Notes: generated by a model not told the origin, from the letters alone. A stretch of 64,000 nt of DNA from Aphelenchoides besseyi (GCA_024699855.1 JAMPIQ010000001.1:14260001-14324000), one strand, 5' to 3'; counted from the stretch's first letter, positions 53,919-64,000 are shown. Program-made: numbers and translations.

Positions 53919-55302
53919 ATGTCGCGCAACACAACTCGTTCAATTACCACAACATTAGCTTCAATTGTCACGACGACCGTGGAATCAACTGGAAATTTCT
54001 CGGCACTTAAATTCACGAGCATCAACTGTCCGGATATCAGAAGTCAAATTGCCTACGGGATTCTGAATATTTCCGGCTTCTTTTTGAATGTCGTAGTTTT
54101 TATTGTCGTTTGGAAGAAAACCAATGCATCACTTCGGCCCTACTCACGAGTTCTGTTAACCTCGGCGGGCATCGACATATACTCGAGTTTCTTTCAATTC
54201 CTCACTCAAGCAGTAAGTCGAAATGAACTTTCGAAATGAACGTCAATTTGAAGCGACCGGCTTTCATTGGTCAAAATTACGTTTATACCTTTTCCATGGA
54301 CGGACTACTCCCCAATTTGCTGCAAAACACGGAGCTGTTTGCTGGAGGTAAATTAAACTATCTTCTTATTCCTGAGTACATTGGATGCTATTTCTCCGTC
54401 TGCTACAGTTGTGTACCATTCATCTATCGCTATCTGATTATTTGCTGGTAAACATACGAAGAAGAAAGATTAGAAACAGCTTTAGGGACCATCACATGAA
54501 TCGTTTGGAGTTTGGGTTCTTGTGTCTGATTCTGTTTTGTTTGTCGTTGTTTTGCTCCGTTGTCATCAACTACCCGTCAGCTGAAATCTATGATTATAAC
54601 ATGAAATTGATTCCAACTCCAAATCCCAACTGTACACGTTTTCTTCCACAATTCGGTCCGTCACACAACCAGGCAGAAACGGTGAGTTCGATTTCAGTAT
54701 CCGAAAATCGATATTCTTTAGAAATTGCTTCAAGTTTTTCAACTGTGGCACTACGGAACACTCTTCATTTTGGCTACATACCTGATCACAATCGCGTGTT
54801 TCATTAATATTCAGATATTTTTGTATCAAAAACGTCACAATTCGGACATTCAGTTGAAGATACAAAAGCAGTTAACTTGGACACTAGGTCTACAAGCTTT
54901 GTGCCCGCTAGTTGGTTTGTTTACTTATACTATCTCTTAACAAACGACCTTCAGCTTTCTATGGACCTCAAACCGCGTTTATTGTACTTGCTTTCTTCAA
55001 TATTTCGTTTCTTTTCTCTTACGAAATCTTGTTCATAAGCTATGCAATTATTCCGGTTGGCTTTTAGATTAAGATCGAAACATAAACGATGTTTACAGGT
55101 TTTCAACGGTATCATTGTTTTTCTGTTAATTGCACATTATCGTTCTGCTTTCTTTACGTTGGCCAGTCAAATGGGCCATCAGATTCTGACTTCAATTCGA
55201 CTTCAACGATACGCGACGAGTAAGCCGACAACCCAACCGCTCTTCGTTCAACCGGCCGCAAGACCCGAAAGGAATTTTGAAGTGATGTCACGAGCATTTT
55301 AA
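53919..55302 (+). CDS. Serpentine chemoreceptor, Str/Srj superfamily
   Basis: ATG 53919; long Thr/Ser-rich extracellular N-terminus (SRNTTRSITTTLASIV) with sequons, TM1 (GFFLNVVVFIVVWK), TM2 after RPYSRVLLTSAGIDI, an exon with NYVYTFSMDGLLPNLLQ, TM3 ending in the signature VPFIYRYLIICW, TM4 with FLCLILFCLSLFCSVVI, a loop with NCTRFLP, TM5, TM6 entry TLGLQALCPLV, TM7 FNGIIVFLLIAHYRSAF. All joins are in frame after removing introns of 38-46 nt (including GTTGGC...TTTACAG at about 55058-55098). Shares TM3 and TM6 motifs with the receptor at 3616. Confidence 0.78.
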
Positions 55303-55570
55303 TTAAATCCGAAAACTTTTTGTTTCAAATCAATGCTCATTTTAGTGGCAATTGTATAGCAATTGTTCAGCTTTAGATGGTTATAACGTTTAATGACGAC
55401 TTTGTTGATATCGATACGAAAATAAAACTCAATTCGTCATTGCGACTAAAATTGCAAAAACTTTTGGATGATTAACAGGTGCAATAGTGTTTAAAAGCCC
55501 TTGGTTAGACACACGAGTGTGATGCAATGCTCGAATTTGTAGCTAATGAATTGCAGGTAGGACTTGAAAG
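55303..55570. other. Intergenic region
   Basis: About 270 A/T-rich bases, AATAAA near 55422. No gene. Confidence 0.35.
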
Positions 55571-55927
55571 ATGGACACTAAAACCGGCATTTCAATTGTT
55601 GATTACCGGAAGCACAGGAAGTTCAAATTCTGTGGGCACAATGAGTGGAAATTTGTCGGTTTAATGAAGTGCCAACAAAGACGCAAAAATTGCGACAAAA
55701 AACGCGAAGACCGAAACATCAATGCAACAGAAGGCCGAAGTGTTGAGAAAACGGATCTTTCCTATTTAACTCGCCCATCTAACCGTTTGCTCAAATTTTT
55801 TGACTCACAAATTTGCTTTAGAAACGTTCTGCTGATTAACTTTTACAACATAAAAACTATGTTGTTCAACTCAGCTGATCAAACCAAGTCGATTTGTGTA
55901 TTGAACACGATCAAACAAGCAAATTGA
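55571..55927 (+). other. Open frame of 118 codons, unassigned
   Basis: Starts MDTKTGISIVDYRKHRKF; Lys/Arg/Asn-rich, no signal peptide or motif. It lies at the edge of a repeat-rich stretch and could be a transposon by-product. Confidence 0.2.
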
Positions 55928-57047
55928 AGGTTTTGAAATTTTCGAATTTTGTACTTTTTTTGATCATTATTCTACTTTTATTCCACTTTTAGTCACAAAT
56001 TTAATTATTTTGTACTCAGAATGACGCGACAAATCGGTTGGTATAGGTATGGACTTGCTATTTGCGAAAAAAGTTAGGTCTACCAACTAACGAACGAACG
56101 GAACCCAAAACCCATAAAATCTCTTAGAAACCAAAATAAATTACAAATGCGCGTACAATCCGTACGCCATTTTTGGATTGATCGAGTTGCTCCTGCTGAT
56201 CGTCCGGCAAATCAATGCCCGCTTAAATAAGCGGACGCGGGTTATCAACCGCATGTTAGAGCCTATGACGGAAGTTCGATGACTTTCACACTTCGTAATT
56301 TGCAAAAGCAATTTTCATCAAATACGGCGCAAAGATTGTAATCCGTACCAACGGCGACATCCCTGGCCTTCAAACTATCCGAGCATTGGCCGATCATTAT
56401 TTCAAGGAATTCACACCTAATGAAGATGCAGACGTCCCATTCCAACCTATCGATCCGGATCACAAACCAGAAGATGAAAACTCAAAAGATGTTTCAGACA
56501 CTCCCAACGACGATTTTGATCCGAAGAAGTTTTTCGTTGTATTTCTCTGGCCATCACTTGTGGTACATAATTGGATAGATGTGTTCTTCCCGCCGTTGCG
56601 ACAATAATACTGTCAACGGTGGAATAGAGAAATTCTGACGAAACCAGAGAATACGTTGTCCAATCTGATGAATGATTTTTAATCAAACAACTTCGGGAAA
56701 TGGAAAGCAGGAGAAGACGCATTAGCTGAAAGAACACTAGTTTTTTATGACTGACAAAAACATTACTTCAACGGTTTTCTTGCTGGAATCAACAGTATAA
56801 CAACAGTTTTACAACTGAATAAACTATTCAACAAAGAACAACGAAATTTCTACAAACGGGTCCAGTTCGAATACTGTGTGGCCCTCATCGAGTGCACGTT
56901 TATGCACAGCTACGCTCTACCAATAACGCGCAGAACATCGTTTGTAATCGACGCAATATACGGAAAAGACTATTAGAATAATCCATTGCTTGATGTCCCC
57001 AATGCCAAACTTATTTACAACCGTAAATTTGTGTAACATCTTTCCAC
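55928..57047. other. Repeat-rich, A/T-rich region without intact gene
   Basis: A 73-codon frame at 56386-56607 (MADHYFKEFTPNEDADV) is acidic and lacks recognisable motifs. Sequence leading into 57048 resembles decayed transposon. Confidence 0.35.
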
Positions 57048-57164
57048 GTCATCCAGGAAGCATGGGAAGCAATTCCGACTTCGCGATGCTGTGTATTGGT
57101 TGAGTCAATAAAGCGTCGACGCCTAGAAGTCATTAAGAATAAGGGTATGGCCACTTCTTATTGA
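57048..57164 (+). pseudogene. Tc1-type transposase C-terminal remnant
   Basis: Reads VIQEAWEAIPTSRCCVLVES, then IKRRRLEVIKNKGMATSY and a stop. This matches the last part of Tc1-family transposases (W-x-x-I-P ... L-V-x-S-M-x-R-R ... V-I-x-x-K-G-x-x-T-x-Y). No catalytic part is readable upstream. A probable end of the element follows at 57400. Confidence 0.7.
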
Positions 57165-57383
57165 AAAATGGCCATTAAAATCGATCGTCTCTATTTAATT
57201 GAAAACGGGTGTTTTCATTTTTTAATGTGAATTCTGATAATAATTAAAGTTTAAATTGACAAATATGGTATTGTTGGATAGCTGAAAAGTGGGTCCACAA
57301 CTATGGTCTATAAGATACTATAATTGTCCAAAAATTTGCTTTCAAAAATGCAAATTATTGCAAAAATTCGACCGTCCCTATTT

Positions 57384-57400
57384 CAGTGAGCGCCACTGTA
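57384..57400 (+). repeat. Candidate terminal repeat end of the Tc1-like element
   Basis: CAGTGAGCGCCACTGTA, read outward as TACAGTGGCGCTCACTG, has the T-A-C-A-G-T-G form of Tc1-type termini. It follows the transposase remnant by about 220 bases. The matching left end was not found. Confidence 0.5.
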
Positions 57401-58603
57401 TTCGAGAGATACGATCGATGTAATGTGGACGTTCAGATTTTGGGTTTCAGTGTGATTCGGCAGTTATGTCGTGTGCAGCGAAGAAAGAGGGCGTTGATCT
57501 CCGTTTCTGAACATTCAAAACGGTCCGCCATTTTGTTTAAAGACATTGTTTAAAATAGTCGGATACATCTGCGCGTCAGTCTGGGAGTTATGGTTTCTTT
57601 TAATAGCCGTCGTTCTACCTCTCATTCAGTTAGTTGTCGGTCGGCGATGTTGGCCGGTCGTCATAGTTTTCTTTCAATCAACCGTTTAGCAGTTAGGTGT
57701 GGTTGTTTGCAATTTTGTCGGCTTTGACGGAATTGGAGGATTCTTCAGCGTCGACATCGGATCGCTACCGTATTCCACCACCTTTTTGATCATTTTCCGT
57801 CTTGATTTATTTGAAGGCCAGTTGGCCATAGTGTTGTCGTGTTTAACTGTTCGTTGATATCATATCTGTCGTTTAATTGTTGGTTTCGTTTACGCGTGAA
57901 GTTAAATAAAGGGTTTATTAACCCAAGTTTGAGAATTTTACCACGAGTAAGGAACGCACTCGTCATGGACAAATTGGGCTGCTTTGTCGATTATTGCTGT
58001 TTGTTGTCGTACAGTTCTGTTAGTCAAGAAATATGTCGCTTTTCGAGAAACCAGTTGATTCTGCATTTTGAAATTGTGCACCCACGAATCACTTGCTTTA
58101 AAAGTCCAGTTTGTCACATTCATGGTTCGGAAATGTTGTAGTGCAATGTTAGTTATGTCGTTATCTCAAATCCCAATTCCGGCGTTTCGTTTTTCGGCAA
58201 TCACAGCAGGCGTTTTACTTTTAACTTCGGCCAAATAACTTCTTTTTGACTGCATGTCATTTTCGAGATCTTGCCCATATCGTTGAAGTTGATGTTCATC
58301 GCTAACGCTTTTGAAAATGCTTCTAAAAACATAAAATACAATCAAAACAAGAAATTTCATCTTACCGATATTTATGCTTCAACTTTTCAAAAGTTGCAGT
58401 TTTGTTGCTAGATCCACTGTAAATTAGCCACGCAGTATGAACGGCCGCAATAGGAAACTGTGTTTTGTGGAAAGTCCAATAGTCGCGTAACTGATTATTG
58501 GCAAAAGAAAAGCGAAATAAATCGAGAAGAACGGGCGCAGGAGCTATTAAGTTAACCGATTTTAGTTATTTTTATTAGATTCTTTTTCTTAACGGGAAGT
58601 GTG
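57401..58603. other. Region without recognised gene
   Basis: About 1.2 kb. A minus-strand frame at 58166-58360 begins MKFLVLIVFYVFRSIFKSVS, signal-peptide-like, and runs 64 codons; plus and minus frames at 57790-58141 overlap. None has a motif. Confidence 0.3.
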
Positions 58604-59060
58604 ATGTTCTATCGTTTACAGATCGACAATCGAGTGCTTAATATCCTTGATCGAGATTCACCCGTAGTCGTACGGTTGCCAGTCGCGGACTCGAGTCGAT
58701 CTCGGACTTCTGTTGAGCAAATGTCTTTGAATTTGGGTGGAGAAACGCCGAGCGATATGAACAACTCGCCCGAACGACTAAAGACTCCGTTTTCTTTCGT
58801 TCCTCGTTTATGTAATGGCCGACCGAAAAAGAAACGTCTACGCGAACAAGAGGACGACAAATTGCAAGATCTTAAGAAAAAAACTGCTAGCGGAAATCGC
58901 GAAGTTGCGTTCGGAGACGGCGGTCAATAAGGCAATGGCTGAGAAACAGAAATCGGAAGCCGAACTCAACTACTCAATCGCAGCTTTTAATCAATGGGAG
59001 TTTGATCAAAATTGTCTTCGTTTCGTTGAACAAGAGGTTATCGTTGAAACAACTGATTAG
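58604..59060 (+). pseudogene. Probable PIF/Harbinger accessory (DNA-binding-type) protein, frameshifted
   Basis: Frame 1 (from ATG 58604) has RPKKKRLREQEDDKLQDL; it then ends early, whereas a second frame continues LLAEIAKLRSETAVNKAMAE and SEAELNYSIAAFNQWEFDQN to a stop at 59060. The shift falls on a run of seven A near 58875. A basic patch followed by a helical Glu/Ala-rich tail is typical of the second protein of Harbinger elements, and the transposase remnant lies next door in convergent orientation. Confidence 0.4.
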
Positions 59061-59110
59061 AGATATTTTTATTTCGCATTTTATAAACATTCTATTGGTT
59101 CTGGAATTGA

Positions 59111-59640
59111 TTAATTAAACGACGAAGTCGATCTTGACCGGAACTCGTTTCCGTTCCTTCGTCCCCTCTCATTGTTGCTTTCCTTCGGATTCAATGGCCG
59201 TTCAAAGTAGTCGTCGTCGTTTTCCTCTTCTTCACGATTATCGATTAGAAAGTTGTGAAGATACGCACAAGTCTTAATAATCTCCGCTGAATAAGTCGGA
59301 GATTTTACTCGCAATCCTTTTAGAAGACATTGGAATTGTTGTTTGAAGATTCCGAATGTGCATTCGATTATTCGTCGAGTTTTAGCGTGCTGACGGTAAA
59401 ATCGAACGATTTGAGGATCCGCGTGTTGTGCATAGAGGATCGACCAACCGAGAAACAGATCAGCTGAATCCCCAAGAATAACCGCATTGGGAACGGCTGA
59501 AAACCGCTTTCAAAATCGTCGTAAAGAGTGGAGAGACGCAAGACACGCGCATCATGAGCCGGGCATTTTGGTCGACAGAACATAGAACTTGTGGTTTGAA
59601 CCACAAACTGCTAAGGTACTGATCGAATGTTGGTTGTGGC
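59111..59640 (-). pseudogene. PIF/Harbinger transposase remnant
   Basis: Reads, in shifting frames, DARVLRLSTLYDDFESGFQP, VILGDSADLFLGWSIL, AKTRRIIECTFGIFKQQFQC and IIKTCAYLHNFLIDNREEEE. These are the last third of Harbinger nucleases (L-G-D-S-x-Y ... R-x-x-V/I-E-x-x-F-G-x-x-K ... L-H-N-F), with the final catalytic Glu present. A frameshift separates the first two blocks and the N-terminal part is missing. Confidence 0.75.
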
Positions 59641-59938
59641 GATCGACGAATTGGCTTTCAAGATCACTCGAAACGTAAACTCGAATCTGAACAAAGACTA
59701 TTTTCAATTTCCAAGACGGGTAAACTGCACTTTATCCGCGCCACTCCAATTGCCACAAAAATGGTATCAATCGACGCGTCTCAACGAGCTAATTCGAAAT
59801 CATATTAGTTAACAAAAAGCAACATTTATTACGAAAAACGCGCTTAAAAGAAAAAACAGTTTCGAGTACTTACTACTCTAATAGAAGCCCCCGCTACTAA
59901 ACCCAAAACAACCAACCGCCTTAGTCAACGCCAGGCTA

Positions 59939-60420
59939 TTACAATTCAAAATCCGAATTATCATTGTTCTCCAGCTCCTCAATAGCCAAATCATCGAAAT
60001 CACGAAGGATCAAGAAATCTGGGTTGTCTGGATCCGTGGTGTATCCAACAGATGGCTCTTCACCTTGCTCATCGTCATTAGGAATTGCAAGCTCGTCTGG
60101 TAAGTCGAGTTCTGACAGTTCAATTCTCAGTGTAGCATAATCCTGGAGTCGACGAGCCGCTTCTTCTGTCGTCTGGTAAAAATCAACAAATCGGAAAGTT
60201 TCAGATGTGATTGAGATGCCAGCCACTCGCTTCTGATGGACACATGTGTGTTGCACTTGCTTCTTTTGCGATTGTTGACGGACACCATTGCATTACAACG
60301 CCAAGCATATTTATCCGGTTGCAACGACATGGAATTTCTACAACGGGGACATGGCGGTGGGTTATCATCAGAGCGAACCACACCAAGGTGTTGGGTAAGT
60401 CGGATAAGTTCCTATGGACC
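59939..60420 (-). pseudogene. IS1595/Merlin-type transposase N-terminal remnant
   Basis: Contains IRLTQHLGVVRSDDN, PPPCPRCRNSMSLQPDKYAW, RCNAMVSVNNRKRSKC and SIRSEWLASQSHLKLSDLLI: a C-x-x-C ... C ... C zinc finger followed by the S-I-R-x-x-(S/T)-x-x motif that opens ISXO2/IS1595-like and eukaryotic Merlin transposases. The following acidic region (LPDELAIPNDDEQGEEPS) is in a different frame, and no DDE domain is seen. Confidence 0.6.
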
Positions 60421-60770
60421 ACGCGTTTCTTCCATCAAAATACGGCGGACGTTGATAAAAGAATCCATTTGGACAAAAAAATGATGACAAAAAACAGAGT
60501 TTCTCATATGTTATTGGTGTATATACGCGGGGGAGGGGGGTGGCAGCGCCTTTTTTGGCTTCCTGCGCGCTCATGGACGCCTGCTGCGCGCTGGATATAC
60601 AGATGGCTATATCTCAGCTCGGAGGCGTTTCCGCAGCATGGTACTAATATGATTTCGAATCAGTTCGTTGAGACGCATTGAATGAGGGTACCCTTGGACA
60701 GTTTCTTGTGGCACGGATAAAGCGCAGTTTACCCGATTTTTGTTCGCTTCGTGAGCACTTTTATTCGCTC

Positions 60771-61764
60771 TTGTGTTTTGCGTCTTGTTAAAATCTTACT
60801 TGTTTGCAGCTAAATATTATATCTACTTCACCAAAAATGGATTTTAACATTAAGCAAGAACTAATTGATAAAATACAACAATTTAACATAAAAAAGGAAG
60901 AAGAAGAGTGAGTTTGAATAAAATTTGAATTTTCTCGCTTCATTTGGAATTTTCATTTGGAATTCACTTAAGATCGGTTTTCAACCAGTCGTTCATTCTG
61001 CCCTTTTTCAGTTTTGAATTCATCATGGAGCCGATCAAAGTTTTCAAGTGCGCAGCTACTACCATGCTCACATTGGACGTCAAAGTTGATGAGGTGAATG
61101 ATGACGCGATTTTGGTAACCGGTGATGGTGTGACTCACAAATTCTTGCATGGGCTCAAACGCTACAATGTTACTTCACTTCGTTCCAAAATTCGAGTGGT
61201 CTTGAAGGGCATGGTCATGGAGGTTAGTATTTTTTGTTGCTTTTGTAAGCCCCTTTTTTAGGAGGTCATCGACGACGAGGACTCCGAGTACTATAGCTTT
61301 GATTTGAAGCTAGAATTCACGGACAAGCGCGAATATGAAAAGTTTTTGGTCCGTCTCGGTTCCGTCGGCTACAATGATCCAGTTCCACAGCAATAAGGTA
61401 ATTATCTTTGAATTTGCGGCGCTAACTAACAAGTTCCGATTTTAAGCCTGATCTTTGTCGTGGACAGCGATGACCGAAACTTTGATCCGGTTGTCTGTAT
61501 AAAAGAAATAAATGGAAGTTTTGTTGGCTTTTTGTTTGGTTGGGAAATTGAGTACAGGGTGTTCAGCCACAATCGGGCGATTTGAAATGCTTATATCTCA
61601 GCTATTTCTGAACCGTTTTTTATGCAGTTTCTTGTTGTTGATAAATTAAACTAAGCAGTTTTGTTTGGCATCGAGAAAATTTGCAATCTTCAACGGCAAA
61701 TGCCGGAAATTTGCATTTTGGCGAAAAGCCGCAAAATTTGACGAAATTTCCCAATGATGAGCAT
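60771..61764 (+). repeat. Left arm of inverted duplication (partner 63007-64000)
   Basis: 994 bases that reappear in reverse complement at 63007-64000. Coordinates in the two arms add up to 124771 throughout. Every stretch that I compared is identical. The right arm runs into the window edge, so the real arm may be longer. Outer 784 bases hold a host-type gene; inner 210 bases are the mariner terminal repeat. Confidence 0.93.
60837..61396 (+). CDS. Small acidic protein, unknown, left copy
   Basis: Three exons: MDFNIKQELIDKIQQFNIKK plus a Glu run, an exon from DFEFIMEPIKVFKCAATTML through LDVKVDEVNDDAILVTG to VLKGMVME, and a last exon EVIDDEDSEYYSFDLKLEF to GYNDPVPQQ, stop 61394-61396. Introns about 60909-61009 and 61222-61260, with GTGAGT/GTTAGT donors. 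Beta-strand-rich with a helical front; family not recognised. An identical copy in opposite orientation lies at 63375-63934. Both copies look intact. Confidence 0.6.
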
Positions 61765-63216
61765 TCTGGTCGCTCTTTTTTCTCAATTGTTTATCAGTTA
61801 ATTTCAACACTTTTTCCGTTATTCTTAATGACTTTGTGCATTCGTCGTTCAAAATCGTCCACTGCTCTATCAATCATTTCTTGATCCAAATTTGCGAATT
61901 CTCGTTCGATTCGTGCTTCCAAGTCGTCCAAGTTCGCTGGCTCTATCCGATAAACCCGATCTTTGAGATATCCGCAAAGAAAAAAGTCGCATGGAGTTTA
62001 ATCCGGGCTGTAAGGTGGCCACGGATATGGAGCAACAAAATTGCCTCCACCACGACCCATCCAACGCCCCGGGAACTGATTGTTCAACCAATCACGAACT
62101 CGAAGTGTGAAATGGACCGGGGCCCCATCGTGCATACGCACGACGAGGTCTTGGAGTCCCCAAGATTCGAGAGTGGGGTAGAACCGATCTTGGAGTAGTC
62201 GAAGATACGATTTGCCGTTCACGTTGTCACGCGTGGAAAACGGCCCGACCACTCCCATTTTCCCGATTGCTGCCCAAACAGTCAGTCGAGAAGAATGGAG
62301 AGGGGCTTCTCGGTACCTGAGTTATGAGATTGCAATCTTGTTGTTGATTGAGACTTGCCAGTTGGGATTCGTATCTGACCAATAACGAAAGTTATGCCGG
62401 TTTACGGATCCATGAACGGCAAAATGCGCATCGTCCGAAAACATCAGATTCGATAGAAAATCGTGATTGTTGTTGAGAAGTTGCAATTGAGAACGAGAAA
62501 AATTCACACGAGTAGTACAATTTCCAGGGGTTAAAGCTTGAAGCACACGCATCTTGTATGGATGATAACCTTCATTCTGAACAAACAGATGATTCAAACA
62601 TTTGGACTTGCCGTTAGAATTTGATGAATCGTTGATTTTGACGGCATTCCCTCAAGTCTCGCGAGTGCTCGAACCGATAAATTAGCGTTCTCACGAATCA
62701 AACGGAAAACTTCGGCTACCGTATCTGGTGTTCTAGCCGTTCTGAAACAAGAGCAGTCAAAGATGAAAGGACTGTCAAACCTTTCATGTTCTCGTTGCTT
62801 CTTTTCAACGTTCCTCTGCTCCAAGAATTTCTTAAGCCAAATCGGAAAGCTTGCAGTGTCAGGAACAGGAGCATGTGCACTGAGGTTAAAGTGACGTCGA
62901 AAAGCTCGCTGTACCGTAATCGAACTTTTTGACTTTGCATATTTGATCACACAAAATGCCTTCTCTTCATTTGACCAACCCATTTTTAAGGAAGAAATCG
63001 TTTCGAATGCTCATCATTGGGAAATTTCGTCAAATTTTGCGGCTTTTCGCCAAAATGCAAATTTCCGGCATTTGCCGTTGAAGATTGCAAATTTTCTCGA
63101 TGCCAAACAAAACTGCTTAGTTTAATTTATCAACAACAAGAAACTGCATAAAAAACGGTTCAGAAATAGCTGAGATATAAGCATTTCAAATCGCCCGATT
63201 GTGGCTGAACACCCTG
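61555..63216 (-). mobile_element. Mariner-family transposon, decayed, with long terminal repeats
   Basis: 1662 bases bounded by TA on both sides (61553-61554 and 63217-63218). Termini read CAGGGTGTTCAGCCACAATC and its complement, the C-A-G-G-G-T-G form common in mariner elements. Terminal repeats are about 210 bases and apparently perfect. The interior 61765-63006 is single copy and carries a broken transposase. Confidence 0.85.
61794..62982 (-). pseudogene. Mariner-type transposase, multiply interrupted
   Basis: Starts MGWSNEEKAFCVIKYAKSKS at 62982 with an N-terminal helix-turn-helix (TARTPDTVAEVFRL, SVRALARLEGMPSKSTIHQI). After a frameshift near 62615 it continues LNHLFVQNEGYHPYKMRVLQ and LMFSDDAHFAVHGSVNRHNF (first catalytic Asp), then an in-frame TAA near 62330, then VVRMHDGAPVHFTLRVRDWL (second Asp) and WPPYSPD, where TAA replaces Leu before TPCDFFLCGYLKDRVY. 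At least two stops and one frameshift make it non-functional as read. Confidence 0.85.
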
Positions 63217-64000
63217 TACTCAATTTCCCAACCAAACAAAAAGCCAACAAAACTTCCATTTATTTCTTTTATACAGACAACCGGATCAAAGTTTCGGTCA
63301 TCGCTGTCCACGACAAAGATCAGGCTTAAAATCGGAACTTGTTAGTTAGCGCCGCAAATTCAAAGATAATTACCTTATTGCTGTGGAACTGGATCATTGT
63401 AGCCGACGGAACCGAGACGGACCAAAAACTTTTCATATTCGCGCTTGTCCGTGAATTCTAGCTTCAAATCAAAGCTATAGTACTCGGAGTCCTCGTCGTC
63501 GATGACCTCCTAAAAAAGGGGCTTACAAAAGCAACAAAAAATACTAACCTCCATGACCATGCCCTTCAAGACCACTCGAATTTTGGAACGAAGTGAAGTA
63601 ACATTGTAGCGTTTGAGCCCATGCAAGAATTTGTGAGTCACACCATCACCGGTTACCAAAATCGCGTCATCATTCACCTCATCAACTTTGACGTCCAATG
63701 TGAGCATGGTAGTAGCTGCGCACTTGAAAACTTTGATCGGCTCCATGATGAATTCAAAACTGAAAAAGGGCAGAATGAACGACTGGTTGAAAACCGATCT
63801 TAAGTGAATTCCAAATGAAAATTCCAAATGAAGCGAGAAAATTCAAATTTTATTCAAACTCACTCTTCTTCTTCCTTTTTTATGTTAAATTGTTGTATTT
63901 TATCAATTAGTTCTTGCTTAATGTTAAAATCCATTTTTGGTGAAGTAGATATAATATTTAGCTGCAAACAAGTAAGATTTTAACAAGACGCAAAACACAA
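63007..64000 (-). repeat. Right arm of inverted duplication, cut by window edge
   Basis: Reverse complement of 60771-61764. The match is unbroken up to the last base of the window. Confidence 0.93.
63375..63934 (-). CDS. Small acidic protein, unknown, right copy
   Basis: Mirror copy of the gene at 60837: same three exons, same splice sites, same predicted protein (MDFNIKQELIDKIQQFNIKK ... GYNDPVPQQ). It reads towards the mariner element, as does the left copy, so the two genes converge on it. Absence of any difference means recent duplication, conversion, or an assembly effect. Confidence 0.55.

Noticed and set aside
1..64000. CRISPR array, bacterial operon, ribosomal RNA
   Set aside because: No regularly spaced direct repeats, no Shine-Dalgarno organisation and no rRNA-like sequence; the DNA is eukaryotic.
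60771..64000. Palindrome as a simple missing-adapter read artefact
   Set aside because: The centre (61765-63006) is unique sequence, so the region is not a perfect fold-back. A subtler assembly flip through the terminal repeats remains possible and is listed in the findings.

Overview
This window is nuclear DNA of a nematode. Almost every gene is split by very short introns (mostly 31-60 nt, GT...TTTCAG/TTTTAG type). Gene content also fits: six serpentine chemoreceptors of nematode families, an MSP-domain protein, a CHK-type kinase, two tandem GT11 fucosyltransferase-like genes and two small nematode-type cysteine-rich (defensin-like) peptides. Genes sit a few hundred bases apart on both strands and there is no operon in the bacterial sense. 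Species cannot be named from this sequence alone.

Layout, left half. 1-9 kb: an Sra/Srab-like receptor cut by the left edge, an aspartic-protease homologue with both catalytic Asp changed, an Str-superfamily receptor, an SLC2-like sugar transporter, a broken aspartic-protease homologue with a tail of four C-H-x-Y-x-C repeats, and a tRNA-Arg(ACG). 9-17 kb: an SH2 remnant, a secreted Leu/Gly-rich protein, an MSP-domain protein with a Ser/Lys-rich front, two unrecognised proteins and another receptor. 17-23 kb: two secreted Gln/Pro/Cys-rich proteins built from repeated exons that begin with a VQ..DPC module. 24-31 kb: two tandem GT11 genes with gene-conversion tracts, a CHK kinase, and a receptor with a dynein light chain gene nested in an intron.

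Layout, right half. 32-44 kb: a receptor with an apparent frameshift, a short-chain dehydrogenase, a novel membrane protein, an EGF-repeat membrane protein, a divergent POU-homeodomain factor, a third aspartic-protease homologue, a protein tyrosine phosphatase and a short HIRA-like WD40 protein. 43.7-55 kb: a short COP9 subunit 4, a RalGPS-type RasGEF with PH domain, two defensin-like peptides, a PDZ protein and another receptor. 55.5-64 kb is repeat-rich: remnants of Tc1, PIF/Harbinger and IS1595/Merlin-like transposons, then a large inverted duplication whose arms each carry one copy of a small two-domain gene and whose centre is a decayed mariner element.

The most notable structures are the base-symmetric inverted duplication around the mariner copy (60771-64000, open at the right edge), the nested dynein light chain gene, the three catalytically dead aspartic-protease homologues, the paired eight-cysteine peptides, and the exon-repeat secreted proteins. 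All protein assignments rest on motif recognition by eye; no database search was possible.
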